From Sulfurimonas sp. (GTDB taxonomy: Bacteria > Campylobacterota > Campylobacteria > Campylobacterales > Sulfurimonadaceae): DNA of 15,769 nucleotides. The stretch spans positions 1 through 15,769 of the forward strand of contig JALSKR010000126.1 in assembly GCA_026988735.1 (NCBI GenBank), given 5' to 3'. Both the position numbers and the translations under genes were made by a program. Shown here piece by piece: positions 6,890-14,082 of this stretch (the first letter of the stretch is position 1; the number at the start of each line of letters is the position of its first letter). Under the pieces are notes generated by a model that saw only the letters and a program-made list of their open reading frames with translations, was not told where the DNA came from and did no database searches.

Positions 6890-8986
6890 ATGAATATAGT
6901 CAAGATTTTCATCGCTTCGTTAGTTCTTATATTTTCAATAAGTGGTTGTCAGGGTACAAATAGTGATACTTATACTACTACAGCTGATAGTACTACAGTA
7001 CAAGCTACAATTAAGGTTGAAAACAATAATCTTAATATTACCAGTAATGCTCAAACTGAAGAAGTTAAAATCTTAGCTTTTGATAAAAATAATCAGCCAT
7101 TGCAATCAGGTAGTATTTATGTATTATATCCCAATGAGATTGTTAACCAAAATATCAGTGGCGGTAAATTTAATGAAAATGAAGTTGTCATAACTAATGG
7201 TGAAGCAATATTTACATTTGTTGGACCGGATCCTTTGAAAGCTACAAACTCTTTAAATTTTACTTTTGTATATAAAGAGGATACAAATGTTACAACAAGC
7301 TTAACAGTTAATTACAAGCCAGCAGTTCCAACTGTTATTTTACCTAGGGATAGTGTAACTGTAACTGCGAATAGCCAAATTGCAAATATAGAAGTAAAAG
7401 TTATATCCGCTGACAATACTCCATATCCAGATGGAAGTGTGAAAATATTTTATCCGGATGATGTAAGAAGTGGCCGTGATATAGGTGAATTTGCCAGTCC
7501 AACTGTTGCTGTATCCAATGGCATAGCCAGTTTTGTATATACAGCTCCAAGCAGATTGGACGAAAATACTTCAGATATAGTTTTTAAGTTTTATCATGAG
7601 GCTAACCCTTTGGAACCAAAAACATTTACTGTAAAAATAGTTCCTGACACAAATCAAATAGTTTTAAACAGTTATTTACTTAAAAGTACACTTTCGGATG
7701 CAAATGCTACAATTGGATTAAACAGTAGTAAATTGATGTCATTTTTTGTAACTGATAACAGTAACACTGTTATTCCTGATAGTAATATTAACTCTATCAC
7801 TATTGAAATGCTTAATCCAATATTGGGTCAATTGGAATCTACAGAAGGAAATTCCGGTACAAGTTTACTGTTTTTCAATAAAAACAACGTTACTGTAAAC
7901 CTTAAGACAAATACTGTTTCTGGTATTCTTCCGTTGAAAGTTACAACAGTTTTTAGTGATTCGAATAATAACCAACAAACATTGACAAAAGTTTTTAATA
8001 TAGTTGTGCTTTCCGGACCTCCGAGTGCTATCAGTTTTTCCTATGCCGGAACAGATTCACAGTCAAAACAGAATGACGCCAAGATGATTGAACACTGGGT
8101 TATCACTGTAACAGACAGATATAACAATCTTGTCAATACAAAGCCTGCTGTGTCTATGGGTGCAATAGTCGGGTATGTACAAAGTTCCCCGCGTGCAGCC
8201 TCTAATGTAGGAAACTATCTCTACTATGAGCCTGCTGAAGTGAGTGGGACTATCAGTAGTACCAATAATAATTTTACAGCAACTGCTAGTGTATTTGACA
8301 ATGTGGATCAGACGAATGATTATTTGGTGACTTTTGGCAATGGATACACATACAATGCTTCTGGAAAATGGGATATTAATACTAATAGTAGCAATATTTT
8401 AGACTTAAGAGATACTTATGAAGGTAATACGACTTCAGGATTAGGTTTTGCAGTAGGGCATAACTACAGACAGGATACTTGCGAATTTGGAACAGAGTGG
8501 GTTGCAAATGTTTATCCGGAAGAGACAGGGAACTATGTTATTGACAGTACGGGAAGTATGCGAATAAATGTAGAATACGACTATTATCTTGTTGGAAAAG
8601 ATGTTGTTCTCTGGGCAAATCTCGTTGGAAAACAATATGACAACAATACTACAGTGAGAATAGGAGAAGGTCGAAAAATCACTCTTAGAGGTGCGGGACT
8701 TGTTGGAGAAAGTTATAATTTTGCAAAAGGATTCAGTGGGCTAGTCAGATTAAAAGTTTCAATTGCAGATACAATTGAATGGTATAGAAATGCTAGATTT
8801 GGATATAATATACAGGTAACAGCAGATGATGCAAACTGGACAGTTACAGGTAGTTCAATGGATAATAGTATAACTTCATGTGGGAACAATAAGGGAACAG
8901 GATATGTAGATATCAACTTTACGTCGCCTACAGGTTCAGCAGGGAGTGTTAGTTTAACAAATCTTATACTGCTAAATGAATTTTAA
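6890..8986 (+). CDS. Large surface lipoprotein with tandem Ig-like domains
   Basis: A 698-residue predicted outer-membrane lipoprotein. The signal peptide ends in a lipobox (I-S-G-C) with Cys20 as the lipidated residue; Gln at +2 favours outer-membrane sorting. A Thr/Ser-rich linker follows. Two related Ig-like units are visible, about 45-143 and 153-252: both have A-N/N-A then Q-x-x-x-V-K, a G-S-I/V-x-(V/I)-x-Y-P core and a later (I/V)-x-N-G-x-A-x-F-x-(F/Y) strand. A third weaker unit may cover 255-375. Residues about 380-698 are a separate all-beta region of unknown family with Cys531 and Cys664, a possible disulfide. It contains six D/E-X-N-X-S/T sequons. The downstream barrel gene starts 14 bases later, so they probably act together. 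Function is not recognised; adhesion or cell-surface structure is inference. Confidence 0.7.
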   Translation: MNIVKIFIASLVLIFSISGCQGTNSDTYTTTADSTTVQATIKVENNNLNITSNAQTEEVKILAFDKNNQPLQSGSIYVLYPNEIVNQNISGGKFNENEVVITNGEAIFTFVGPDPLKATNSLNFTFVYKEDTNVTTSLTVNYKPAVPTVILPRDSVTVTANSQIANIEVKVISADNTPYPDGSVKIFYPDDVRSGRDIGEFASPTVAVSNGIASFVYTAPSRLDENTSDIVFKFYHEANPLEPKTFTVKIVPDTNQIVLNSYLLKSTLSDANATIGLNSSKLMSFFVTDNSNTVIPDSNINSITIEMLNPILGQLESTEGNSGTSLLFFNKNNVTVNLKTNTVSGILPLKVTTVFSDSNNNQQTLTKVFNIVVLSGPPSAISFSYAGTDSQSKQNDAKMIEHWVITVTDRYNNLVNTKPAVSMGAIVGYVQSSPRAASNVGNYLYYEPAEVSGTISSTNNNFTATASVFDNVDQTNDYLVTFGNGYTYNASGKWDINTNSSNILDLRDTYEGNTTSGLGFAVGHNYRQDTCEFGTEWVANVYPEETGNYVIDSTGSMRINVEYDYYLVGKDVVLWANLVGKQYDNNTTVRIGEGRKITLRGAGLVGESYNFAKGFSGLVRLKVSIADTIEWYRNARFGYNIQVTADDANWTVTGSSMDNSITSCGNNKGTGYVDINFTSPTGSAGSVSLTNLILLNEF

Positions 8987-9000
8987 CAATAAGGAAAAAA

Positions 9001-9555
9001 ATGAGAAAAAAAGTAAAAAAAATAATATTGGCATTATCTTTAGTTTCATCTGCGGCTATGGCGGATGATACACAATCTCTCGTTGGTATAGAAGGTGGAT
9101 ACAGCAGTTTGAGTTATGAGCAGAATATTCCATACAACAATAGCACATATACACTCGGTAGTGCCGGAGTTAAAGTTGGTGCACAAAATGAAAATTATAG
9201 AATATTTGCCGGTGCCCGTTATTATAATTCCAAAAATTTTGATTATATGACGACTTTAGGTGTTGAGTTGCAATATCTTATAAATGTATCTCCGACTGTT
9301 AATTGTTTTATTGGTTTGAATGCAGGAATAGTCAATATCGGTTTTACAAGAAATAATTTTTCAAGAACGATATCAGATAGTTATTATGGTGGAGATTTAG
9401 GATTAAATTTCCATGTAGCAGAATCAATGGATTTGGAATTAGGTTTAAGAGTTATGGATATTGAAGCTGAAAATACGCAAAATAATATTACATATAAATT
9501 TAATACTATGGTTTCCGGATATGCCAGTATAATTTATAAATTTAACATGAAATAA
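9001..9555 (+). CDS. Small outer-membrane beta-barrel protein paired with the lipoprotein
   Basis: A 184-residue exported protein with a basic N-terminus, a hydrophobic core and A-M-A before the predicted cut at residue 21/22. The mature part of about 160 residues has alternating-pattern strands (V-G-I-E-G-G-Y-S-S-L-S-Y, Y-R-I-F-A-G-A-R-Y-Y, T-L-G-V-E-L-Q-Y, D-L-E-L-G-L-R-V-M, S-G-Y-A-S-I-I-Y-K-F). That fits an 8-stranded OmpX/OmpA-like barrel (OMP_b-brl type). It ends in K-F-N-M-K, so the aromatic is not terminal. AAGGA lies 14 bases after the lipoprotein stop and just before this ATG, so the two form a two-gene operon. No named family is recognised. Confidence 0.7.
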   Translation: MRKKVKKIILALSLVSSAAMADDTQSLVGIEGGYSSLSYEQNIPYNNSTYTLGSAGVKVGAQNENYRIFAGARYYNSKNFDYMTTLGVELQYLINVSPTVNCFIGLNAGIVNIGFTRNNFSRTISDSYYGGDLGLNFHVAESMDLELGLRVMDIEAENTQNNITYKFNTMVSGYASIIYKFNMK

Positions 9556-9568
9556 ATCTCCATAAATA

Positions 9569-9592
9569 TGTCAATTTGCAATAATATTGACA
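9569..9592. repeat. Inverted repeat TGTCAAT-N10-ATTGACA upstream of recG
   Basis: A perfect 7-base inverted repeat (9569-9575 and 9586-9592) with a 10-base spacer. The right arm covers the recG -35. There is no T-run after it, so it is a weak terminator candidate for the preceding barrel gene. An operator over the recG promoter is the alternative, with no regulator known. Confidence 0.4.
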
Positions 9593-9614
9593 ATATATAA
9601 TTTCTTGCTATATA
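9587..9614 (+). promoter_or_regulatory. recG promoter (-35 and extended -10)
   Basis: TTGACA (9587-9592) is followed after 16 bases by TATATA (9609-9614) with an upstream TG (9606-9607), an extended -10. The predicted start is near 9620, leaving a 24-base leader with GAGGGA before the ATG. It is the best-formed promoter in the window. The -35 is also one arm of an inverted repeat (9569-9592). Confidence 0.65.
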
Positions 9615-9643
9615 GTTTTTAAAATGAATTATGTGAGGGAATT

Positions 9644-11455
9644 ATGAATTTATTAAAGGATGAGGCAGTAAAGTTTAAAAAGCTTGGTATAAATTCTCTT
9701 CTTGAATTGAGTCTGCTTATCCCTCATTCTTATGAAGACTATAGACTTCACGAGACACTGTCAGCTCAAAAACCACAACTTATTGATGCTACTGTGGAGT
9801 CTGTCTACAAAGCCCCTAACACTATTCAAATTACTTTCTTTGCACATAATCTCGGCTATACGATTCAAGGGGTTCTTTTTCGTCCAAAACCATATATGCT
9901 TCATCAGTTTAAAGTAGGGGAGCGTGATTATTATTACGGAATAATAGACTGTAAACAGGGTCATTGTACCATGAGCATGCCAAAAAAAATTACACAGGCA
10001 GGGAGCATTGTTCCAAAGTATAAAACTGTTTTACGAAATGATGTTATGCAAAGGCTTGTAAAAAATTGCCTGGTGAAAGAAGATTTAATGGAAGAGATTG
10101 GTCGTGAAGATGTGGTTGAAGAACTTTTAAAACTACACTTTCCGACAGATATGCTTTGTCAGGCAAAAGAGTTAAGTGAAAAAACGCTTTGGGCATTAAA
10201 ATATGCAGAACTTTATGCTTACATGAAAATGCTCTCAGGAAAAAGGCGCTATTTTGAGGCACTCTCCTCACATGCACAAGAGTATAAAACATGGAGTAAA
10301 ACATTGCCTTTTACATTAACGCCCGAGCAGGTTGCAGCCATAGAAGATATACAGGTAGATATGAAAAAAGATGTAGCTGCAAAACGCATGGTAGTAGGAG
10401 ATGTAGGGAGTGGCAAAACTATGGTTATACTTGCAGCAGCATATATGAATATTCCAAACCGTTCACTGCTTATGGCACCAACAACTATCTTGGCAAATCA
10501 GCTCTTTAAAGAGGCACAAAAATATCTTCCGCAATTAAAAATTGCTCTTGTGACAAATAAAACGAAGAAGAGAGATTTAGATGAATATGACTTTATTATA
10601 GGAACACATGCTCTTTTGTATAGAGAGTTGCCGGATGCTTCACTCATTATGGTAGATGAACAGCATCGTTTTGGAACGGCTCAAAGAAATATGCTTGAAA
10701 AACTGGTAGCAAATCAAGAACTAAAACCGCATTTTATTCAGTTTTCTGCTACACCAATTCCCAGAACACAGGCAATGATAGAGAGTGCGCATATAGATGT
10801 AAGCCTCATTACAACAACACCATTTACAAAAGACATAGATTCCAAAGTAATTCATAAAAGTGACTTTCAATCCTTACTGTTACATGTAAAGAGTGAAATC
10901 GCAAAAAACAATCAAGTACTGTTAGTGTATCCTTTGGTGCAACAGAGTGAAGCTTTTGAATATCAGAGTATAGATGAGGCAAGAGGGTACTGGGAAAGAA
11001 ATTTTGAGAACGTTTATGTGACGCATGGAAAAGACAAAGAAAAAGAGCAGGTATTGCTTGATTTTAGAGAAAAGGGCGATATTTTGATAGCAACGACTGT
11101 TGTGGAAGTCGGCATATCGCTGCCGCGTTTAAGTACTGTTGTTATAGTGGGAGCTGAGCGTTTGGGACTTTCAACACTGCATCAGCTTCGAGGACGGGTG
11201 AGTCGTACCGGTTTAAAAGGGTACTGTTTTTTATACACAAACAAAAGCAAGTCCGATCGTTTAGATGAATTCATACATACAAAAAGCGGATTTGATATAG
11301 CGAATTTGGATTTGAAGTTTCGAAAAAGCGGTGATTTGCTTAAAGGTATTTCACAAAGTGGCAGTCAGTTTAAATGGGTAGATTTTGCAGAAGATGAAGA
11401 AATAGTTACAGTAGTAAAAAAAGATTTAAAAGCTCTCTCGGAGCCTAGGCCTTAG
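9644..11455 (+). CDS. recG: ATP-dependent DNA helicase RecG
   Basis: A 603-residue RecG, which remodels stalled replication forks and branched recombination intermediates on DNA. The N-terminal wedge region starts with K-F-K-K-L-G-I-N-S-L-L-E-L. Helicase motifs are clear: T-P-E-Q-V-A-A-I (226-233), Walker A G-D-V-G-S-G-K-T (252-259), D-E-Q-H (338-341), F-S-A-T-P-I-P-R-T (367-375), V-E-V-G-I-S-L-P-R (487-495) and Q-L-R-G-R-V-S-R-T-G (514-523). The C-terminal region that couples ATPase to wedge movement (TRG motif) is divergent: L-K-F-R-K-S-G-D, then I-S-Q-S-G (557-573). It is about 90 residues shorter than E. coli RecG, normal for Campylobacterota as I recall. The last codons (S-E-P-R-P) fall inside a palindromic segment shared with the downstream gap. 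Confidence 0.93.
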   Translation: MNLLKDEAVKFKKLGINSLLELSLLIPHSYEDYRLHETLSAQKPQLIDATVESVYKAPNTIQITFFAHNLGYTIQGVLFRPKPYMLHQFKVGERDYYYGIIDCKQGHCTMSMPKKITQAGSIVPKYKTVLRNDVMQRLVKNCLVKEDLMEEIGREDVVEELLKLHFPTDMLCQAKELSEKTLWALKYAELYAYMKMLSGKRRYFEALSSHAQEYKTWSKTLPFTLTPEQVAAIEDIQVDMKKDVAAKRMVVGDVGSGKTMVILAAAYMNIPNRSLLMAPTTILANQLFKEAQKYLPQLKIALVTNKTKKRDLDEYDFIIGTHALLYRELPDASLIMVDEQHRFGTAQRNMLEKLVANQELKPHFIQFSATPIPRTQAMIESAHIDVSLITTTPFTKDIDSKVIHKSDFQSLLLHVKSEIAKNNQVLLVYPLVQQSEAFEYQSIDEARGYWERNFENVYVTHGKDKEKEQVLLDFREKGDILIATTVVEVGISLPRLSTVVIVGAERLGLSTLHQLRGRVSRTGLKGYCFLYTNKSKSDRLDEFIHTKSGFDIANLDLKFRKSGDLLKGISQSGSQFKWVDFAEDEEIVTVVKKDLKALSEPRP

Positions 11456-11495
11456 TCTTTAAAGCCTAAAAGGCAAGGTTGAAACCTTGCTTCCG
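11438..11495. terminator. Folded palindromic element between recG and hpf, possible bidirectional terminator
   Basis: A strong hairpin GCAAGGTT-GA-AACCTTGC spans 11472-11489 (8 perfect pairs). Left of it TAGGCCTT (11446-11453) pairs with AAGCCTA (11461-11467) with one bulge. The outer arms TCGGA (11438-11442) and TCCGA (11491-11495) are also complementary, giving a three-way-junction fold. The genes on either side converge here. On the minus strand the hairpin is followed by CTTTT and on the plus strand only by TTCC, so termination is more convincing for hpf. Positions may be off by one base. Confidence 0.5.
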
Positions 11496-11505
11496 AAAAA
11501 GAGGT

Positions 11506-12039
11506 CTAATAAAGTCCGAATTTTTTGTTCCCCATTTTAAAAAGAACACGTGTTTTGTTTTCATTGTCTAAAAAGATTTCAAATGTTTTATCACTGTTTT
11601 TAAGGTCTTCTAAAACATCTTCAACTTCACGTGGTTTGTACAGTTCAAGTTCTACTGGAATTATTTCATCTTCCATTGCTTCAGCAGCAGCTTTTACATC
11701 AACTTCTTCAGCTTTAACTTCATTTAAACCGACTTTTTGATGGTCAGTTACCTTATCATGTAAGCGGCGAAGAGATTTTTGTGCTCTGTTTGTTGCAAGA
11801 TCTATAGCTGCATAAGCATCCTCATCGTTTTGTTTAATAACTATAGTGTTTTTGTGTGCAAGATTGATTACAAATTCAACTATAGCGTGCTCTTTACCTT
11901 TTTTTGTCTGTGTAGAGACAATAACATTTACCGAAATAATATCTAAATTAAATTTTTTTAGTGTTTCGATAGAAGCTGAAATATGCTCTTTTAAAGCATC
12001 AGTAAGTTCTACATTTCTTCCTGTCATGCTGATATTCAT
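11506..12039 (-). CDS. hpf: Long-form ribosome hibernation promoting factor
   Basis: A 177-residue long-form HPF (S30AE family), which binds the 30S decoding region and pairs 70S ribosomes into inactive 100S dimers in slow growth. The N-terminal S30AE domain (about 1-105) shows M-N-I-S-M-T-G-R-N-V-E-L-T-D-A-L, A-I-V-E-F-V-I (52-58) and E-D-A-Y-A-A-I-D-L-A (73-82). After an acidic, Ala-rich linker (about 106-126) comes the C-terminal dimerisation domain (127-177), with E-L-Y-K-P-R-E-V-E-D-V-L-E-D-L and a final K-K-F-G-L-Y. The C-terminal domain separates it from short HPF and YfiA. AAGGA precedes the ATG, and an extended -10 lies within 41 bases. It faces recG tail to tail and follows the pilin cluster on the same strand. 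Confidence 0.94.
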   Translation of the reverse strand: MNISMTGRNVELTDALKEHISASIETLKKFNLDIISVNVIVSTQTKKGKEHAIVEFVINLAHKNTIVIKQNDEDAYAAIDLATNRAQKSLRRLHDKVTDHQKVGLNEVKAEEVDVKAAAEAMEDEIIPVELELYKPREVEDVLEDLKNSDKTFEIFLDNENKTRVLFKMGNKKFGLY

Positions 12040-12071
12040 GATTAAATCCTTTTTTATTCTATTGGAAAAAA

Positions 12072-12080
12072 ATTATACCA
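12072..12080 (-). promoter_or_regulatory. Extended -10 promoter for hpf
   Basis: On the minus strand TGG-TATAAT reads from 12080 to 12072, an extended -10 with a perfect hexamer. It lies between the end of the PilX/MshP-like gene and the hpf start at 12039, giving a leader of about 25 bases with AAGGA. hpf can therefore be expressed separately from the pilin genes. Confidence 0.6.
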
Positions 12081-12107
12081 TTAAAAAGTTTAATAAAAAG
12101 TACGAAT

Positions 12108-12566
12108 CTATAATTTTTGCAGAGTTCTTTTAAAATATCTGACAGGTTCAGTAGCAACTGTTGTGTCATTTATATCTACAGTTATGTCCATCAGCACAGA
12201 GCCGTTTTGCTCGGGTGTTGTGACAGTCGTATATAATGTCCCTCCATTCGCATTACAGGGGGCATTAGAATCATAAATATAACGCAGATTGATGGTAATA
12301 TTATAAAGAGTGTCTTGTGTGAATGTTGTGTCTAAATTAGAGCAGGGAGGGCTTTGAGAGATTCTCAAAAGTGCATACTCTGCTGCACTGTGCGCAAGAA
12401 GAACAGACTGTTCATACAGGTAAGTATCTGTAGTACGTTTTGTTGTTTGCGAAGTGAGACTTATTGCCAATGCCATAATAGTAGCGATGATAACAATAAC
12501 ACTAATCGCCATAATCATAGCAATACCTGAACGCCCCTTTTTTAAAATACTGTTTTTTCTTTGCAT
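12108..12566 (-). CDS. PilX/MshP-like minor pseudopilin without Glu+5
   Basis: A 152-residue pseudopilin. After a basic leader (K-K-G-R-S-G, Gly14 at the likely prepilin cut) comes the hydrophobic helix I-A-M-I-M-A-I-S-V-I-V-I-I. Position +5 is Met19, not Glu, as in PilX, GspK and MshP. The following A-H-S-A-A-E-Y-A-L-L-R-I (about 56-67) closely resembles the MshP segment with S-G-A-E-W-A-L. Two cysteines and two glycosylation-type sequons (EQNGS, DINDT) lie in the short globular part. I chose ATG 12566 because GAGGAG stands 8 bases upstream; the in-frame ATG at 12602 would add 12 residues unlike a leader. It overlaps the 3' end of the MshO-like gene by 25 bases. Lacking Glu+5 suggests a pilus-tip initiator role. 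Confidence 0.72.
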   Translation of the reverse strand: MQRKNSILKKGRSGIAMIMAISVIVIIATIMALAISLTSQTTKRTTDTYLYEQSVLLAHSAAEYALLRISQSPPCSNLDTTFTQDTLYNITINLRYIYDSNAPCNANGGTLYTTVTTPEQNGSVLMDITVDINDTTVATEPVRYFKRTLQKL

Positions 12567-13456
12567 AAAGAGTACTCCTCTACCAAGTCTGTTTTTGTAC
12601 ATACCTGAATTTTCATAATAGAGCCTATGGCTGTAAATCGGAAAGTACTGACATTTTGCATCAAAAGTGTTTTTGTACCATCATTTTCAAATGTTTCACC
12701 AAGCCATGGTCGGTAATTAGAGTATAAATATAAATTCCCCATATTTGTATCTGTATTGTAGTCTTCTATAGCGATAGCATAGGCACTCCATGCAAGTTTA
12801 TAGTATTCATAAACATCTACACCGCTAAAATCTGTACCGGTAGATGAAGTAAACTGATTCGGTTGTCCCGGCACACTTTGTACCGGATGCATTGCTCCTC
12901 GCTGAGCATCAATGGTTGTTGTATTTGTATCCCATCCATAGCCTGTTTTTGCATCACTGTTGGCACCTATAAAAAAGAGGGCACTGTCATTTATGCCTGC
13001 AGTTCCACCTGAAAGTATACTAATCAAAGTATTTGTCTTCGTGGTATTTGTCTCTGGAGATACCAGTACATTGCTGTTGCCTGCATCAAGATCTATTATC
13101 CCGCTCCAATTAGGAAGATGGGGTGTATTTGTATCTGAAAGACCACGAAAACCATCTGTATCACTGCCGACCCACTCTAATACGGTATAGGTTTTTGAAG
13201 TATTTACATCTCCTATTGCATCAAAGCTTTTATCTGCCAATCTTGCAATTACAGAGTCTTTGATACGCCCTTCAAGTCGTTTTGCTATAAGTTCAACCGT
13301 TGCTTCACTGTTTGACTGGAGTTCATGGTTTATCTTTGAAAAGATAAAACTGTTGTATGCCTGTGCCAGAAACTCCACACCGAATTTTCCTATAATTCCC
13401 ATTATGACAATAACAAATACTAACTCAATCATTGTAAAAGCAAAGCGGTTTTTCAT
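12542..13456 (-). CDS. MshO-like prepilin-type minor pseudopilin
   Basis: A 304-residue protein with a class III prepilin start: M-K-N-R-F-A, then F-T-M-I-E-L-V-F-V-I-V-I-M-G-I, with cleavage expected after Ala6 and Glu at +5. The next stretch (A-T-V-E-L-I-A-K-R-L-E-G-R-I-K-D-S-V, about 52-69) resembles the amphipathic helix of MshO/PilW-type pseudopilins. The rest is a globular periplasmic domain rich in Asn and Thr with three sequons (DVNTS, ETNTT, DTNTT) and a C-terminal Cys pair. Its ATG shares one base with the preceding stop (TAATG), a sign of coupled translation. MshO is the closest fit by pattern; GspJ/PilW is the alternative. Confidence 0.7.
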   Translation of the reverse strand: MKNRFAFTMIELVFVIVIMGIIGKFGVEFLAQAYNSFIFSKINHELQSNSEATVELIAKRLEGRIKDSVIARLADKSFDAIGDVNTSKTYTVLEWVGSDTDGFRGLSDTNTPHLPNWSGIIDLDAGNSNVLVSPETNTTKTNTLISILSGGTAGINDSALFFIGANSDAKTGYGWDTNTTTIDAQRGAMHPVQSVPGQPNQFTSSTGTDFSGVDVYEYYKLAWSAYAIAIEDYNTDTNMGNLYLYSNYRPWLGETFENDGTKTLLMQNVSTFRFTAIGSIMKIQVCTKTDLVEEYSLCKEKTVF

Positions 13457-14082
13457 TAATAGGACCTTTTGTAGTAATCAATACCACCGATATTTGCGAC
13501 ATAGGTAAAAAGAGAGGTGACAATGTTATCTTTTTCATCTTTTACGGTAATAGTGATTTTTTTCATATTTGTCCTTGTTGCTCCGGCAAATATTGGATTG
13601 TAACTGACTACGAGTGTAGAATTGAAATCTTGCTTATAACCTTCTTGCCCAGGTGTTAAATTTAAAAATATATTTCTGTACCCATGCGCTTTGTCTTCAA
13701 CTGCATCAATATCCGGATTTGTATTGGTATGCAGTGCTGTTTGATTTAAATTATTGAGACATTTTCTATGAAGAGGTTCTAAAATATGTCCTGGTTTTAA
13801 TCGGTAGCGTTCATTTGATTGGTTGTTTTCACACAAGCCGTCCAGGTTTATGACTTGACTGACAGTTGTACTTGCATTTTCATCTATGGATGCTTCATCC
13901 CATTGGGCTGTTGTAGCTTCATTGAGTTCTGTTGCTGCTGCAAAAATGGCTTCTTGTAAAAGATTTGCATTAATTCCTTTAGAAATGGACTGATTCATCA
14001 TTGGCAGAGAGATGACAGTAATAGCAATCACCACAATGGCAAAAATAAGCTCGATGAGTGTAAAAGCAGATTTTTTTACCAC
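13456..14082 (-). CDS. MshD-like prepilin-type minor pseudopilin
   Basis: A 208-residue pseudopilin: M-V-K-K-S-A, then F-T-L-I-E-L-I-F-A-I-V-V-I, with Ala6 at -1 and Glu at +5 of the mature chain. Residues about 40-60 (L-L-Q-E-A-I-F-A-A-A-T-E-L-N-E-A-T-T-A-Q-W-D-E) and D-I-D-A-V-E-D-K-A-H-G-Y near 125 resemble the MshD family pattern. Three sequons (DENAS, ENNQS, DFNST) and one Cys pair lie in the globular part. The start is GTG at 14082, with AGGAG 6 bases upstream; it overlaps the end of the larger upstream gene by 7 bases. MshD is a pattern-level call; PilV/GspI is the broader alternative. Confidence 0.7.
   Translation of the reverse strand: MVKKSAFTLIELIFAIVVIAITVISLPMMNQSISKGINANLLQEAIFAAATELNEATTAQWDEASIDENASTTVSQVINLDGLCENNQSNERYRLKPGHILEPLHRKCLNNLNQTALHTNTNPDIDAVEDKAHGYRNIFLNLTPGQEGYKQDFNSTLVVSYNPIFAGATRTNMKKITITVKDEKDNIVTSLFTYVANIGGIDYYKRSY

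Noticed and set aside
12567..12602. ATG at 12602 as start of the PilX/MshP-like gene
   Set aside because: It lacks a good ribosome-binding site and adds 12 residues that do not look like a prepilin leader. ATG 12566 has GAGGAG at ideal spacing.
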